In this document: piece by piece, positions 43,299 through 52,246 of the stretch
Layout: each line of letters opens with the position of its first letter
Numbering within the stretch: the stretch's first letter is position 1
From: Paenibacillus gyeongsangnamensis
GTDB taxonomy: Bacteria > Bacillota > Bacilli > Paenibacillales > NBRC-103111
DNA length: 64,000 nucleotides
Assembly: GCF_027533625.1 (NCBI RefSeq)
Contig: NZ_JAQAGZ010000032.1
Coordinates: forward strand, 1-64,000
Direction of reading: 5' to 3'
Position numbers and translations under genes: made by a program
The notes under the pieces: model-generated
What the model was told of the DNA's origin: nothing
The model's input: only the letters and a program-made list of their open reading frames with translations
Database searches by the model: none

Positions 43299-43448
43299 TT
43301 AACGGGTTTCTCGGTGAAGCGTCACCCGCTTCAGACGCGGGCAATATTTTTTCATTTCCAATCGGCCGGGATGTATCTTCTTGTTCTTCGTCGTCGTGTA
43401 ATTCCGGTCGCCGGTTTCGGTGCAGGCCAAAGTAACGATCACGCGCAT
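43299..43448 (-). CDS. rpmG: Ribosomal protein L33, zinc-independent paralogue
   Basis: 49 residues, beginning MRVIVTLACTETGDRNYTTT and ending KKYCPRLKRVTLHRETR. Only Cys9 and Cys36 remain of the four zinc-binding cysteines of the C+ form, so this is a C- paralogue. Such copies replace the zinc-containing L33 during zinc starvation. It lies 48 nt after the COG0523 GTPase on the same strand behind Zur-like boxes, which fits that role. GGGGGGAA before the ATG at 43448. Confidence 0.93.
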   Translation of the reverse strand: MRVIVTLACTETGDRNYTTTKNKKIHPGRLEMKKYCPRLKRVTLHRETR

Positions 43449-43496
43449 GCGGTTCCCCCCTTTCTCGCTGTAATGCTGTCCGGACGGCAGCAGCTC

Positions 43497-44729
43497 TTAA
43501 TCCGCTGCGTCCGTCAGGATGGATGCCAGCTGCTCGGAAGAGGCGTTCGGCAGTACATCCGGGATGAGGCCCCAGTCGGAGCGCAGCTCCTCGTCGGTCA
43601 GGAGGCACCGGTCGAGCTGCTCTGTGATCGCCGCGCGGTCGAGCCGGATGCCGATCAGGACAAATCTCGTGATGCGGTCTCCATGCTCCGCATCCCAGTT
43701 TTCCGCGAGCTCAGGCTCCTCGGCCAGTACGGTCTGCTTCTCCGCTTCGGGAAGCGAAGCGACCCACAGACCGGCCGGACCGAATTGAATCGAAGGACCG
43801 GCTTGACTAAGGCTTTGCGCCAGGTCGTTTCTCGTCGCCAGCCAGAGAATGCCTTTGGCACGGACGACGCTCTCCGGCCAATCCGCCATCCATTCGGTCA
43901 GACGCTCCGTATGGAACGGACGGCGGCGTTCATAGACGAACGAGGAAATGCCGTATTCCTCCGTCTCGGGGGTATGATGGCCTTTTTCCAGCTCTTGCAT
44001 CCACCCAGCCGATGTGCTCGCTTCGTCAAAGCTAAACCGGTTCGTATTCAAAATCGCTTCCGGGTCGACCGCTCCGTTCGTCGTGCGGATGACCCGGGCT
44101 CTCGGCTGAAGCTTCCGCAGCACCTGCTCCAGCTCGTTCAGCTCTTCCTCTTCGATCAGATCGCATTTGTTGAGCAAAAGCACATCGCAAAATTCAATTT
44201 GACTGATCAAGAGATCCACGACATCGCGCGTATCGTCTTCGCCGACAGCCTGTTGGCGGTCCAGCAGCGTCTCTCCGCTGGAGAAGTCGTGCCAGAACCG
44301 GTAGGCGTCCACGACCGTGACCATCGTATCCAAGCGGCAGTAGCGGGTCAAATCGATGTTTTGCTCTTCATCGATATAAGAGAAGGTTTGAGCTACCGGC
44401 ACGGGCTCGCCCACGCCGGTCGATTCGATCAGGATATAGTCGAAGCGTCCGTCCGTCGCAAGACGCTCCACCTCGCGCAGCAAATCCTCGCGCAGCGTGC
44501 AGCAGATACAGCCGTTGGACATCTCCACCAGCTTCTCCTCCGTGCGGGAGATCCCGCCGCCGTGCTTAATCAGGTCCGCGTCGATGTTCACCTCGCTCAA
44601 ATCGTTCACGATCACGGCTACTTTAAGTCCCTGTCGGTTATTCAATACATGGTTCAATACGGTCGTCTTGCCGGCGCCCAAATAGCCGCTCAGCACCGTC
44701 ACCGGAATTTTGCCGTTCGATTCACTCAT
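43497..44729 (-). CDS. COG0523 (CobW/YciC/ZagA-like) zinc-linked GTPase
   Basis: 410 residues: Walker A GYLGAGKTT (residues 15-23), metal-binding C-x-C-C at Cys74-Ile-Cys-Cys77 in SNGCICCTLR, VESTG-type IESTGVGEP, and NKCDL for guanine. The C-terminal CobW domain follows (SSFVYERRRPFHTERL). COG0523 GTPases deliver zinc to client enzymes under shortage; in Bacillus the related YciC/ZagA is Zur-controlled. Two Zur-like boxes lie upstream and the C- L33 gene is downstream, so the same regulation is inferred. Confidence 0.92.
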   Translation of the reverse strand: MSESNGKIPVTVLSGYLGAGKTTVLNHVLNNRQGLKVAVIVNDLSEVNIDADLIKHGGGISRTEEKLVEMSNGCICCTLREDLLREVERLATDGRFDYILIESTGVGEPVPVAQTFSYIDEEQNIDLTRYCRLDTMVTVVDAYRFWHDFSSGETLLDRQQAVGEDDTRDVVDLLISQIEFCDVLLLNKCDLIEEEELNELEQVLRKLQPRARVIRTTNGAVDPEAILNTNRFSFDEASTSAGWMQELEKGHHTPETEEYGISSFVYERRRPFHTERLTEWMADWPESVVRAKGILWLATRNDLAQSLSQAGPSIQFGPAGLWVASLPEAEKQTVLAEEPELAENWDAEHGDRITRFVLIGIRLDRAAITEQLDRCLLTDEELRSDWGLIPDVLPNASSEQLASILTDAAD

Positions 44730-44804
44730 ATTCGATTCTCCCTCATACGGTTTCTTGTAACAGAGGCTAATATGTACGACCGGAACCGTCGCCCCGGTTC
44801 GTAA

Positions 44805-44880
44805 ACGTAATTATTACTATTACGTAGTGAAAGTGTACCTTATCTCGATTCGTTTGTAAATAGTATTAATTACTATTAAT
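44805..44880 (-). promoter_or_regulatory. Two Zur-box-like operators
   Basis: ACGTAATTATTACTATTACG at 44805-44824 closely follows the Bacillus Zur box pattern TCGTAATNATTACGA. A second AT-rich dyad, ATAGTATTAATTACTAT, is at 44860-44876. Both lie in the promoter region of the COG0523 gene (start 44729). Zur repressing when zinc is ample is inferred. Confidence 0.7.
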
Positions 44881-44933
44881 GGACTTACTGCGGAACCGCC
44901 GCGGCCCGCGCTTCAATGCCAATGCAAATGCGA

Positions 44934-44966
44934 ACAAGCCCGGGGCTAAGCTTGCCCCGGGCTTGT
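44934..44966. terminator. Strong hairpin after the chromate transporter
   Basis: ACAAGCCCGGGGC and GCCCCGGGCTTGT pair perfectly over 13 bp with a seven-base loop. No clear T-run, so termination on minus is likely but not certain. Confidence 0.6.
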
Positions 44967-45010
44967 GATGGTTGCCGTTCAAGTGTTTTCTTGCAGCTTG
45001 CCAAGTGCTG

Positions 45011-46234
45011 TTAACTGAGGAGCGGCATCAAGGCTCCGCCTGCCGCCGCGAAGAGGACGACCGCCCAAGGCGGAAGCTTCCACAGCATCAGCAGCCCGAA
45101 GGCCGCCAGCGCAAGGCAGAAGTCGTAAGATGTACGGATAGCGCTCGTCCATACGGGATGGTACAAGGCCGCGAGCAGGATGCCGACGACCGAGGCGTTG
45201 ACGCCCTTCAGCACCGACTGGACGTTCGGTCTGCTCCGAATCGCGTCCCACAGCGGCAGCGAGCCGGTAACGAGCAGGAAGGACGGAAGGAACATGGCGA
45301 GCAGTGCCACCAGCGCACCGGGCCATCCGTTCATAACGGCGCCGAGATAGGCGGACAGCGTGAACAAAGGACCGGGCACCGCCTGGGCTGCGCCGTATCC
45401 GGCCAAGAACTGCGCATCCGTCATCCAGCCCGGAGGAACGAGCTCCGCCTGCAGCATCGGCAGCACGACGTGACCTCCGCCGAATACCAGGGAGCCGACG
45501 CGGTAGAAGCTGTCGATCATCGCCACCCAGGCGGAGGAGGAAGCTTGTCTCCACAGCGGAAGCCCCAGCAGCAGCCCGAAAAACACAATCCACGACAGGA
45601 TGGCCGCAGTGCGGCTGATCCGGATCGCAATCCGGGGCCTCTCGGGCACATCGCCGCTGGGCAGCAACAGCCGGCCGAGCAGACCTGCAGCCGCGATCAG
45701 TATCAGCTGGCCGTAGGCCGACGGCCAAGCCAGCGTCAGGATCGCGGTCCCGATCGCAATCGTACCACGCGTGCGGTCCGGAGCCAGCGTACGCGCCATT
45801 CCCCATACCGCTTGGGCGACCACCGCTACCGAGACGATCAGAAGACCGTGCAGCCAGCCGGCTCCCCCCGTATCACTTCCCTTCGTCAGGAAGGCAAACG
45901 CCGCCAGCGCGAGGGCGGAAGGGATCGTAAATCCGATCCAGGAGACGATGCCTCCCAGAATGCCAGCGCGCATCATCCCGATCGAGATGCCTACCTGACT
46001 GGAAGCCGGTCCGGGCAGAAATTGGCACAGGGCGACCAGATCGGCGTAGCTTTTTTCATCCAGCCACTGCCGCCGCTTCACATATTCCTCGCGGAAATAA
46101 CCTAAATGCGCCACCGGTCCTCCAAAGGAGGTGAGCCCCAGCTTCAGCGCTGCGCCGAAGAGCTCCCGAAGCGAGCCCCCGGGAGCGGCCTGGGCCGACG
46201 GGGCTGTTTCATGGATCGAAGGATTGTCGTTCAT
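45011..46234 (-). CDS. chrA: Chromate transporter (long CHR family)
   Basis: 407 residues with two homologous CHR halves. The first carries LTSFGGPVAHLGYFREEYV and LCQFLPGPASSQVGISIG; the second carries VGSLVFGGGHVVLPML and GYGAAQAVPGPLFTLSAYLGA. The long bidomain form exports chromate from the cytoplasm in other bacteria. About ten hydrophobic helices. It is preceded by a 57-codon ORF ending 27 nt upstream, probably in the same transcript. Confidence 0.93.
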   Translation of the reverse strand: MNDNPSIHETAPSAQAAPGGSLRELFGAALKLGLTSFGGPVAHLGYFREEYVKRRQWLDEKSYADLVALCQFLPGPASSQVGISIGMMRAGILGGIVSWIGFTIPSALALAAFAFLTKGSDTGGAGWLHGLLIVSVAVVAQAVWGMARTLAPDRTRGTIAIGTAILTLAWPSAYGQLILIAAAGLLGRLLLPSGDVPERPRIAIRISRTAAILSWIVFFGLLLGLPLWRQASSSAWVAMIDSFYRVGSLVFGGGHVVLPMLQAELVPPGWMTDAQFLAGYGAAQAVPGPLFTLSAYLGAVMNGWPGALVALLAMFLPSFLLVTGSLPLWDAIRSRPNVQSVLKGVNASVVGILLAALYHPVWTSAIRTSYDFCLALAAFGLLMLWKLPPWAVVLFAAAGGALMPLLS

Positions 46235-46261
46235 TCGCTGCTTAACCTCATTTCATCCGGA

Positions 46262-46435
46262 TCAGATCAGCCGGTAATCGTCGATTTTGCCGCCGTTCTC
46301 CCATACCTCGACGAACAGCGCGTCGCATGCTTCGAAATCCTCCAGCGTCAGCGCGTTCACTTGCTCCTCTTCGGTCGTGACGAAGACGTTATCCATTTGT
46401 TCGCCGCTTAACGCGATAACCACATATATTTTCAT
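46262..46435 (-). CDS. Small acidic protein upstream of chrA (57 aa)
   Basis: ATG at 46435 with AAGGGAGTG upstream; product MKIYVVIALSGEQMDNVFVT plus an acidic tail ending GGKIDDYRLI. No family recognised. The open frame extends 5' to 47113 but there it is antisense to the acyltransferase gene, so only the 3' part is taken as real. Position suggests an operon with chrA. Confidence 0.6.
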   Translation of the reverse strand: MKIYVVIALSGEQMDNVFVTTEEEQVNALTLEDFEACDALFVEVWENGGKIDDYRLI

Positions 46436-46573
46436 CGGATGCACTCCCTTCATGTCTGTTGCGGTTTTCAGCGCTAAGTATACCTTATTTCTCCGCTGCG
46501 GGAAATTTTTTTTAATGCAATCTATTCCCAAAACGAATATAATGGATTTTTCAAAGAAGGGAAGGATGGCATC

Positions 46574-47746
46574 ATGGGAAAACCGGCCCGAATTACGGAA
46601 CTGGAATATTTGCGGGCTTTTGCCTTTTTGGCGGTGGTCCTGCAGCATGCGATCGGACATTACGCTTATATCCCCGGTACGCCGCTGGCCGACGGTGTGC
46701 TGCTGGGCATACTCCTGCTGCTTGCTAAATTCGCGGTTCCCGCGTTTATTTTCATTACCGGACTGCTGCTCTTTTACCGGTACCGCGAAAGCGGCATTCC
46801 TTACTTCACCTTTCTTCGCAAAAGGGGCAAGGACATACTGCTCCCGTATTTGCCTTGGGCGCTTCTGTATGCGTCCATCGACGGGGACGGCTGGGATTGG
46901 CCGTGGTCCGGCGGCTGGTACGCCCTCGGGCTGAAGCTGCTCACCGGCAAAGCGAGCTATCATCTCTGGTATGTCGTCATGATCTTTCAATGCTATCTGC
47001 TGTTTCCCTTGTTCCATAGAGCCGTGCTGCGCCTGGACCGTATGCTGACGGATCGGCTCCGTCTCGCCCTCGTCTTCGGACTCGGCGTCATCTATGTATG
47101 GCTGACGGGACAAATATCCGCGATCCAGGACTGGACCGCAAGCCTTGGCATTCCGGCCGTCTCGGCGTTCTTCGGAGAGTACGGCGACCGGAACGTCCTA
47201 TATTTTTATTACTATCTGGTGATGGGTGCATTTGCCGGGCTTCACCTGGACCGGTTCCGCGGGCTGCTGAGGCATTACCGTAACGGCGTGCTCGGCTTGT
47301 TCGGCGCAATGCTGCTGTGGATGCTGTACCGGATCGTGAATCATTTCGAGCTTGCGCCTTTATCGATCCAATATAACGACACATTTCTGCTGCAGCCGAG
47401 GATGGCGCTCATGCTGATCGTTTCCATGCCCGCCATGTATTTGGCCGCCCTGACCTTGGATGAGGGCGCCTCGGCTTTTTGGAAGAAGATGCTGACCCTG
47501 ACCGGCGCTTATTCCTATGTGGCTTATCTGGCTCATGCGCTGCTGCTGACGCCTGCCATAGTCATCAGCGACAAGCTCTTGCCGGCGCTTTCTCCAACGC
47601 TGCGCACGGTTACGGCCTTCGCGCTCTGCAGTTTGCTCTCCGTAGCTCTGGCCTGCGTCATCCGGTCGGCCAGCGCCGCGCTGCTGCGCCGCATCTCTGC
47701 CGGGCGGCAGGAAGCTGTCCGGAAGCCCCGGACCCCGTCAGCCTAA
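46574..47746 (+). CDS. Membrane acyltransferase (acyltransferase-3/WecH-like)
   Basis: 390 residues with about ten helices and the family start RITELEYLRAFAFLAVVLQHAIGH, including the conserved Arg and His. PAFIFITGLLLFYRYR and YHLWYVVMIFQCYLLFPLFH follow. Such enzymes O-acetylate or succinylate cell-surface sugars. The last nine bases overlap the convergent esterase gene. AAGGGAAGGATGG before the ATG. Confidence 0.9.
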   Translation: MGKPARITELEYLRAFAFLAVVLQHAIGHYAYIPGTPLADGVLLGILLLLAKFAVPAFIFITGLLLFYRYRESGIPYFTFLRKRGKDILLPYLPWALLYASIDGDGWDWPWSGGWYALGLKLLTGKASYHLWYVVMIFQCYLLFPLFHRAVLRLDRMLTDRLRLALVFGLGVIYVWLTGQISAIQDWTASLGIPAVSAFFGEYGDRNVLYFYYYLVMGAFAGLHLDRFRGLLRHYRNGVLGLFGAMLLWMLYRIVNHFELAPLSIQYNDTFLLQPRMALMLIVSMPAMYLAALTLDEGASAFWKKMLTLTGAYSYVAYLAHALLLTPAIVISDKLLPALSPTLRTVTAFALCSLLSVALACVIRSASAALLRRISAGRQEAVRKPRTPSA

Positions 47747-48706
47747 TAGCCATTCCTGCAGGAACAGCAAGCCCTGACGGTTCTGATAAGTACCTACCTC
47801 ATGACCGCTAAAGGGATGGACCTCGATTATCTTAGGCGCGGCAATCCGGTTGCAGGCGGCGAACACCGTTTCCGGCAAACAGACGGTATCCTTCAATCCT
47901 ACGGAAACATGAACGGGGATGGAGATCCGATCCGCGAGATTAATCAGGTCAAAATAGCTCAACGTCTCCAGCACCCGCTCCAGCCGATCCGGAAATTTGG
48001 CGACGAATGCCGCCGCTTCCGTCAGCGACCCGGTGGAGTGGAGGAGCCCGTAATCCATGTGGCACATATTCGGAATGTGGGCTATGGCTGCGGACGGAAT
48101 GTCCGACAACGCGGCCGTCATCAAGGCAAGGCCGCCTCCCTGGCTGCTGCCGACGACGGCGATGCGGCTGGAGTCGACCTCGGGCTGCTCCCTTGCCCAG
48201 GCTAACGCCTTAAGGGCATCGGCCGTAATGGCGTTGTAATAGCACGCTTCCCGATCGAGGATTCCCTGGGTGATCCACCCTTTCGTCATGCCGAACGTTT
48301 GAGGCAGCAGATTGCCGGTCTCCCCGCCTTGCCCCCGAATATCGACTGCAAAAACGGCATAGCCCATAAGCAGCCACTGTGCGTGCTGTTCCGGATACTC
48401 GCTTCCCCCCGTATACCCGTGAAATTTGACGATACACGGCCTGGGCTCCGCGCCGCCATGCTTCGGCAGAAGAAACCAGCCGTGAATCGGCGTAGCGTCG
48501 AACCCTTCATAGGTGACCCTGTAAGCCGTTACTGCAGCTAACGGCGTTACGGCCGCTTCCCTCTTCGCGTTCAGCGGCTTGCTCTCGATGGAACGCAGAT
48601 TCCGTTCCCAGAAGGCCGATAAATCGGATTTGGCCGTCCGGGGCGGCATGTAGTGATAGAGTTCCTGGATTCGTTTCTCAATGGCATTCGCGTAGCTCTC
48701 GGGCAT
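47738..48706 (-). CDS. CE7 acetyl esterase (acetylxylan esterase/cephalosporin-C deacetylase)
   Basis: 322 residues with the three CE7 signatures: RGQ in DIRGQGGETGN, G-x-S-Q-G in VVGSSQGGGLAL and H-E in PFSGHEVGTYQ. N-terminal LSAFWERNLRSIES and FHGYTGGSEYP are also typical. It removes acetyl groups from short xylo-oligosaccharides or related sugars in the cytoplasm (no signal peptide). Interestingly it converges with, and overlaps by nine bases, a sugar acyltransferase. Monocistronic. Confidence 0.93.
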   Translation of the reverse strand: MPESYANAIEKRIQELYHYMPPRTAKSDLSAFWERNLRSIESKPLNAKREAAVTPLAAVTAYRVTYEGFDATPIHGWFLLPKHGGAEPRPCIVKFHGYTGGSEYPEQHAQWLLMGYAVFAVDIRGQGGETGNLLPQTFGMTKGWITQGILDREACYYNAITADALKALAWAREQPEVDSSRIAVVGSSQGGGLALMTAALSDIPSAAIAHIPNMCHMDYGLLHSTGSLTEAAAFVAKFPDRLERVLETLSYFDLINLADRISIPVHVSVGLKDTVCLPETVFAACNRIAAPKIIEVHPFSGHEVGTYQNRQGLLFLQEWLLG

Positions 48707-48803
48707 CTGCTTTTCCTTCCCTTCCTGCTCTATTATCCGCTAACGGCAAACGGCAAGAAAGTCCGTTTACCGCGTTACGGCTTAACGGACTTCTTCATTA
48801 TTC

Positions 48804-49568
48804 TCAGAGCTTTGCCAGAATTTGTTCCTTGAACTGCTGCAGCGCTTCATCCGTGTCTACGGTATACCCGCATTCCAAACCGATATAGCCGTCATGCCCC
48901 GTTTCCCGGATCGCCCGCAAAATGTTTACAAAATTCAATTCGCCCGTCCCCGGCTGCTTGCGGCCCGGATTGTCGGCGATATGATAATGATGAATTCGCC
49001 CGGCGTAAGCCTTTATGTTGCGGATGACGTTGCCTTCCGTAATTTGCTGGTGGTACACGTCGAAAACGAGCTTCACGTTCGGGCTCCCCACCCGGTCGAT
49101 CGCCTCAACCGCCTCATCCGAGCGCTGCAGGTAATGACCCGGATGGTCTACCAGTCCGTTCAAGGGCTCCACCTCCAGCACGATCTCCGTGCCTTGCAGC
49201 AGCTCGGCGCAGCGCTTCAGCGTCTCTACCATGGCCTCCTGTTGAAGCACTCTTGAAACGCCCGCCCGTTCCTGACCGGTCTGCGTAATGATGGAACGGA
49301 TCCCGAGCAGACGGCAGGCTTCAATCGTTTGCCGCAGCCCGTCCAGATAGCTCTCCCGCTTCGCCGGGTCCACCAAATCGAACACCTTCGTGCAGGTGGC
49401 CGTGATGCCCGCGCCGATCGCTTCCTGTTCAGCCGCAAAAGACTGCAGGTCGCCCAGCTCCCACCATTTGTAAACCTCCAAGCCGCCGAGCCCGTGCTCC
49501 TTCACCTTGCGCAGATGATATAGCGCATCTTGACCCCGATATGCGCCGATGCACAGCGAATAGTTCAT
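48804..49568 (-). CDS. TIM-barrel sugar isomerase/epimerase (hydroxypyruvate-isomerase-like)
   Basis: 254 residues of the xylose-isomerase-like TIM barrel: LEVEPLNGLVDHPGHYL, VKLVFDVYHQQITEGNVI, RIHHYHIADNPGRKQPGTGELNF and GYIGLECGYTV provide the metal-binding Glu, Asp, His, Glu set. The YHQQ and DNPGR-x-P-G-T-G-E blocks are typical of Hyi-type enzymes. ATG 49568 with GGGGGAGCG upstream. Stands alone. Confidence 0.88.
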   Translation of the reverse strand: MNYSLCIGAYRGQDALYHLRKVKEHGLGGLEVYKWWELGDLQSFAAEQEAIGAGITATCTKVFDLVDPAKRESYLDGLRQTIEACRLLGIRSIITQTGQERAGVSRVLQQEAMVETLKRCAELLQGTEIVLEVEPLNGLVDHPGHYLQRSDEAVEAIDRVGSPNVKLVFDVYHQQITEGNVIRNIKAYAGRIHHYHIADNPGRKQPGTGELNFVNILRAIRETGHDGYIGLECGYTVDTDEALQQFKEQILAKL

Positions 49569-49656
49569 GTCCGATCGCTCCCCCGGTCCCGCAGGACGAT
49601 AATATGGCTTCATTGATTGGTTTACCATACGGGACCGGGATTGGCAACTATTTCTT

Positions 49657-52077
49657 TTATTGCTTCAGCTGCTTCACAAGCCGTCTCATTTCGCCGTTCG
49701 GCGTAGAGATCACCTCGTATATATTAATGGTTGTATTCGCCTCGAAGTAATCCGTCTTCACGCTGGCAAAATTGACGTACTGCAAACCGCTGACCAGCTT
49801 ATTCTGACCTGTGAAGGCGAACGACTGCGTGCCGAGTTCTCTTCCGCGGCTGTCGACGACGGCGAATTCCAGCTTGGAGAAGTTCTGGTCGACGACGACC
49901 GGATCCGTCCGGTCCACCTGAAGATTCAGCTTCAGCTGGTAGGAGTAGGTGAAATCGTTCTTGTTGAACGAAGTGCTCAGCTGATAGTTCTCGATCGCAA
50001 CCTTGAACGGATACAGATTCATCGGATCCGTATCTTTGCTTTCCTCCGGCTTCGGCTCCGTCTGCAGCGCTACCTTGTAAGTGCCGAGGGAACGCTTGTA
50101 AGCGGCCGAAGACTTGGTATCGTAGAAGTGCAGCGCCAGATTTTCTCCGGTCTCCCATTCCGGCAGCGAGTAAGCGAAGCTGACCACTGCGCTCGTATTC
50201 GGGAGAATCTCGCCCGCCGAGACCGCTTGCTTGGTGCCTCCGTAGGTGAAGCCGTTCCCGCTGAGCAGCTCGGTCTGGAAGCTCGGCATCGGGATCGAAG
50301 AAGTTCCGCTGTTCGTTAGCTTGTATTTGCCGATGATCGTTTTATAGCCGTAGTCGCTGCTCTCGTTCAGCGTATACTCCATCATCGCGATTTGCAGGTG
50401 CTTATCTAGCACACCGTCAGCGAGCAGCGGGAATGGAGTGCCCATTTGATAATCCTGCGCTTCGACGGCCTGAATGCCCGCGGCATCCACGGACTGGGCA
50501 TCGGCCAAGCTTACGGCGATGACCGGAACCGCAGAGGCGCTGCTGCCGGAAAGTGCCGACGTCGTCGTGCCGGTTCCCGAGGAAGAGCCGGAGCTTGAGG
50601 AGCTTCCGGAGGCACCGCTCGTACCGGACGACGCCGAGCCGGACCCGGCGCTTGCGCTTCCGCTGCCTGTATTGCCCGTACTTCCGGAGCTGGAGCTTGT
50701 GCTGCCGGAGCCGGTGCTTGTACTGCTGCCTATACTACCTGAGCCGGCGCTTGTGCTGCTGCTCGTAATGCCGGAGCCGGCGGTATTGCCCGAGCCCCCG
50801 GAACTGCCGGAGCTGCTGCCCGAGCTGCCGGCGCTCGTTGTTTTGGATGTGCTGCCGGACGCTTGACCGTTCTCCAGCACAACCATCTGAAGCGACTTCG
50901 GGTCCACCCCCAGCGGAAGCAGAACATAGAAGTAGTAGCTGGCCTTTTCTTTGGGCGATAGGAAACTGCTGTGAGCCGCCAGGTCGCTCGAAGCGACGCT
51001 TGCGCCGTCTTTGCCGAACTGGTACGAAGCGGACAGCTGAGGCAGCGCTTCGACCTGATTGCCTTCGTTGCTGACGGTAATGGTCGTTTGCACATGAAGC
51101 CCGTCGTCCTGGCTGGAGATGACTGCCTTGTCCGCCGTGAGCTGCAGCCCGGTTCCAGTCGTCAACGAATACGGAGTCTTGCCGCCAAGGGCGATCGGGT
51201 CCGTTACCGCGCCGAGCGGAAGAGCTCCGATGACCACGTCCTGGCTGTCCTTAGCATAGGCCGCCTCCAGCGTATACCCGCTGCTCGATGCAGCGAGCGG
51301 AACCTCCGTCTTGAAGACGAGTCTGCGGTCCTGTTTAGGTAGCAGCGCCTGATCGCCGCCCTGCTGAACGGAAGCGGTATAATATTGCCCGCTGTTATCC
51401 TTGTAACGGAACTTCAATGCCGAGGGCAGCTTGAAATTGCTGGAGCCGACGTTGCGCGCGGTAACGTCCGTGTATAGCATCAGCTTGCCGTCTTCGGCAG
51501 CCGGCACGGTGCGCCCGGCGGTAAAAGATACCGTGGCGTTCTGCGGCAGCGTGGAGTCGACCTCGTTCAGGGAGATCACGGTACGCTTCAGGTTCGTGTC
51601 CTGAGCGGCCACGTAGCCGACATGGAGTCCCCCTACCTCCCGCGAAAGCGACGAGCTGCCATAATCCCATGCAATGATATTCACCGTCAATTGGCCCGGC
51701 TTCTCTCCCGGCGGCACTTGGGCCGTGAACCGGAAATCGCGGTTCTCCCCTGCTTGCACCCTTGCGCTTTGCTGCTCCGTCAGCCTGGCGGCGAAGCTGT
51801 GCCCGCTGTCGTCGGTCACCCTAACGCCGTAGGCGTTGAAGTCAACGGCCTGGCTGCCGCCGTTGTTCAGGCGCACGGTAAACTGCAGGGTGCCGGAATC
51901 GGCGCTGGTCGACAGCAGCGCTTCCTCCAGCGTGAAGTAAGTGACATCGTTAATGAATACGCCTTCCTTGCCTGCATGAGCCATTGGCGCAGGAACGACA
52001 GGAAGGATAAGACCGAGGCAAGCTGCGGTAATGGCGGTTTTGACGGCTGCGCGTTTCCATGATGGTTGTCTTTTCAA
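49657..52077 (-). CDS. Large secreted protein with beta domains and a Gly/Ser linker
   Basis: 806 residues from TTG 52077, which has GGAGGAGG eight bases upstream. Signal peptide ends ...PVVPAPMAHA. Several immunoglobulin-like/DUF4352-like beta segments repeat across the protein, each with an N/G-rich turn and a hydrophobic strand. A low-complexity Ser/Gly/Thr linker (about residues 405-513, DNA 50540-50865) splits it. No anchor motif seen. It is the last gene of the MacAB-like operon (gap of 169 nt to the permease), so it may be the exported partner or a cell-surface component; I recognise no exact family. Confidence 0.75.
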   Translation of the reverse strand: MKRQPSWKRAAVKTAITAACLGLILPVVPAPMAHAGKEGVFINDVTYFTLEEALLSTSADSGTLQFTVRLNNGGSQAVDFNAYGVRVTDDSGHSFAARLTEQQSARVQAGENRDFRFTAQVPPGEKPGQLTVNIIAWDYGSSSLSREVGGLHVGYVAAQDTNLKRTVISLNEVDSTLPQNATVSFTAGRTVPAAEDGKLMLYTDVTARNVGSSNFKLPSALKFRYKDNSGQYYTASVQQGGDQALLPKQDRRLVFKTEVPLAASSSGYTLEAAYAKDSQDVVIGALPLGAVTDPIALGGKTPYSLTTGTGLQLTADKAVISSQDDGLHVQTTITVSNEGNQVEALPQLSASYQFGKDGASVASSDLAAHSSFLSPKEKASYYFYVLLPLGVDPKSLQMVVLENGQASGSTSKTTSAGSSGSSSGSSGGSGNTAGSGITSSSTSAGSGSIGSSTSTGSGSTSSSSGSTGNTGSGSASAGSGSASSGTSGASGSSSSSGSSSGTGTTTSALSGSSASAVPVIAVSLADAQSVDAAGIQAVEAQDYQMGTPFPLLADGVLDKHLQIAMMEYTLNESSDYGYKTIIGKYKLTNSGTSSIPMPSFQTELLSGNGFTYGGTKQAVSAGEILPNTSAVVSFAYSLPEWETGENLALHFYDTKSSAAYKRSLGTYKVALQTEPKPEESKDTDPMNLYPFKVAIENYQLSTSFNKNDFTYSYQLKLNLQVDRTDPVVVDQNFSKLEFAVVDSRGRELGTQSFAFTGQNKLVSGLQYVNFASVKTDYFEANTTINIYEVISTPNGEMRRLVKQLKQ

Positions 52078-52246
52078 TCCGTTTACCTCCTCCGGGCTTG
52101 GCGCTGCAAAGCTTTCTTCGTAAAGCATTCTGGTTGGGCTTTGCGAGGCCAAGCCTTTTTCGTAGTATTTCTGGCTGGACTTTGTTGCTTTCCAATAACT
52201 AATCTCTTGGCGTTATGATTAAGGAGAAGCTTCCTGGCATAACGGC

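Noticed and set aside
46262..47113. 283-codon minus ORF
   Set aside because: All but the last 57 codons lie opposite the acyltransferase gene and lack family features.
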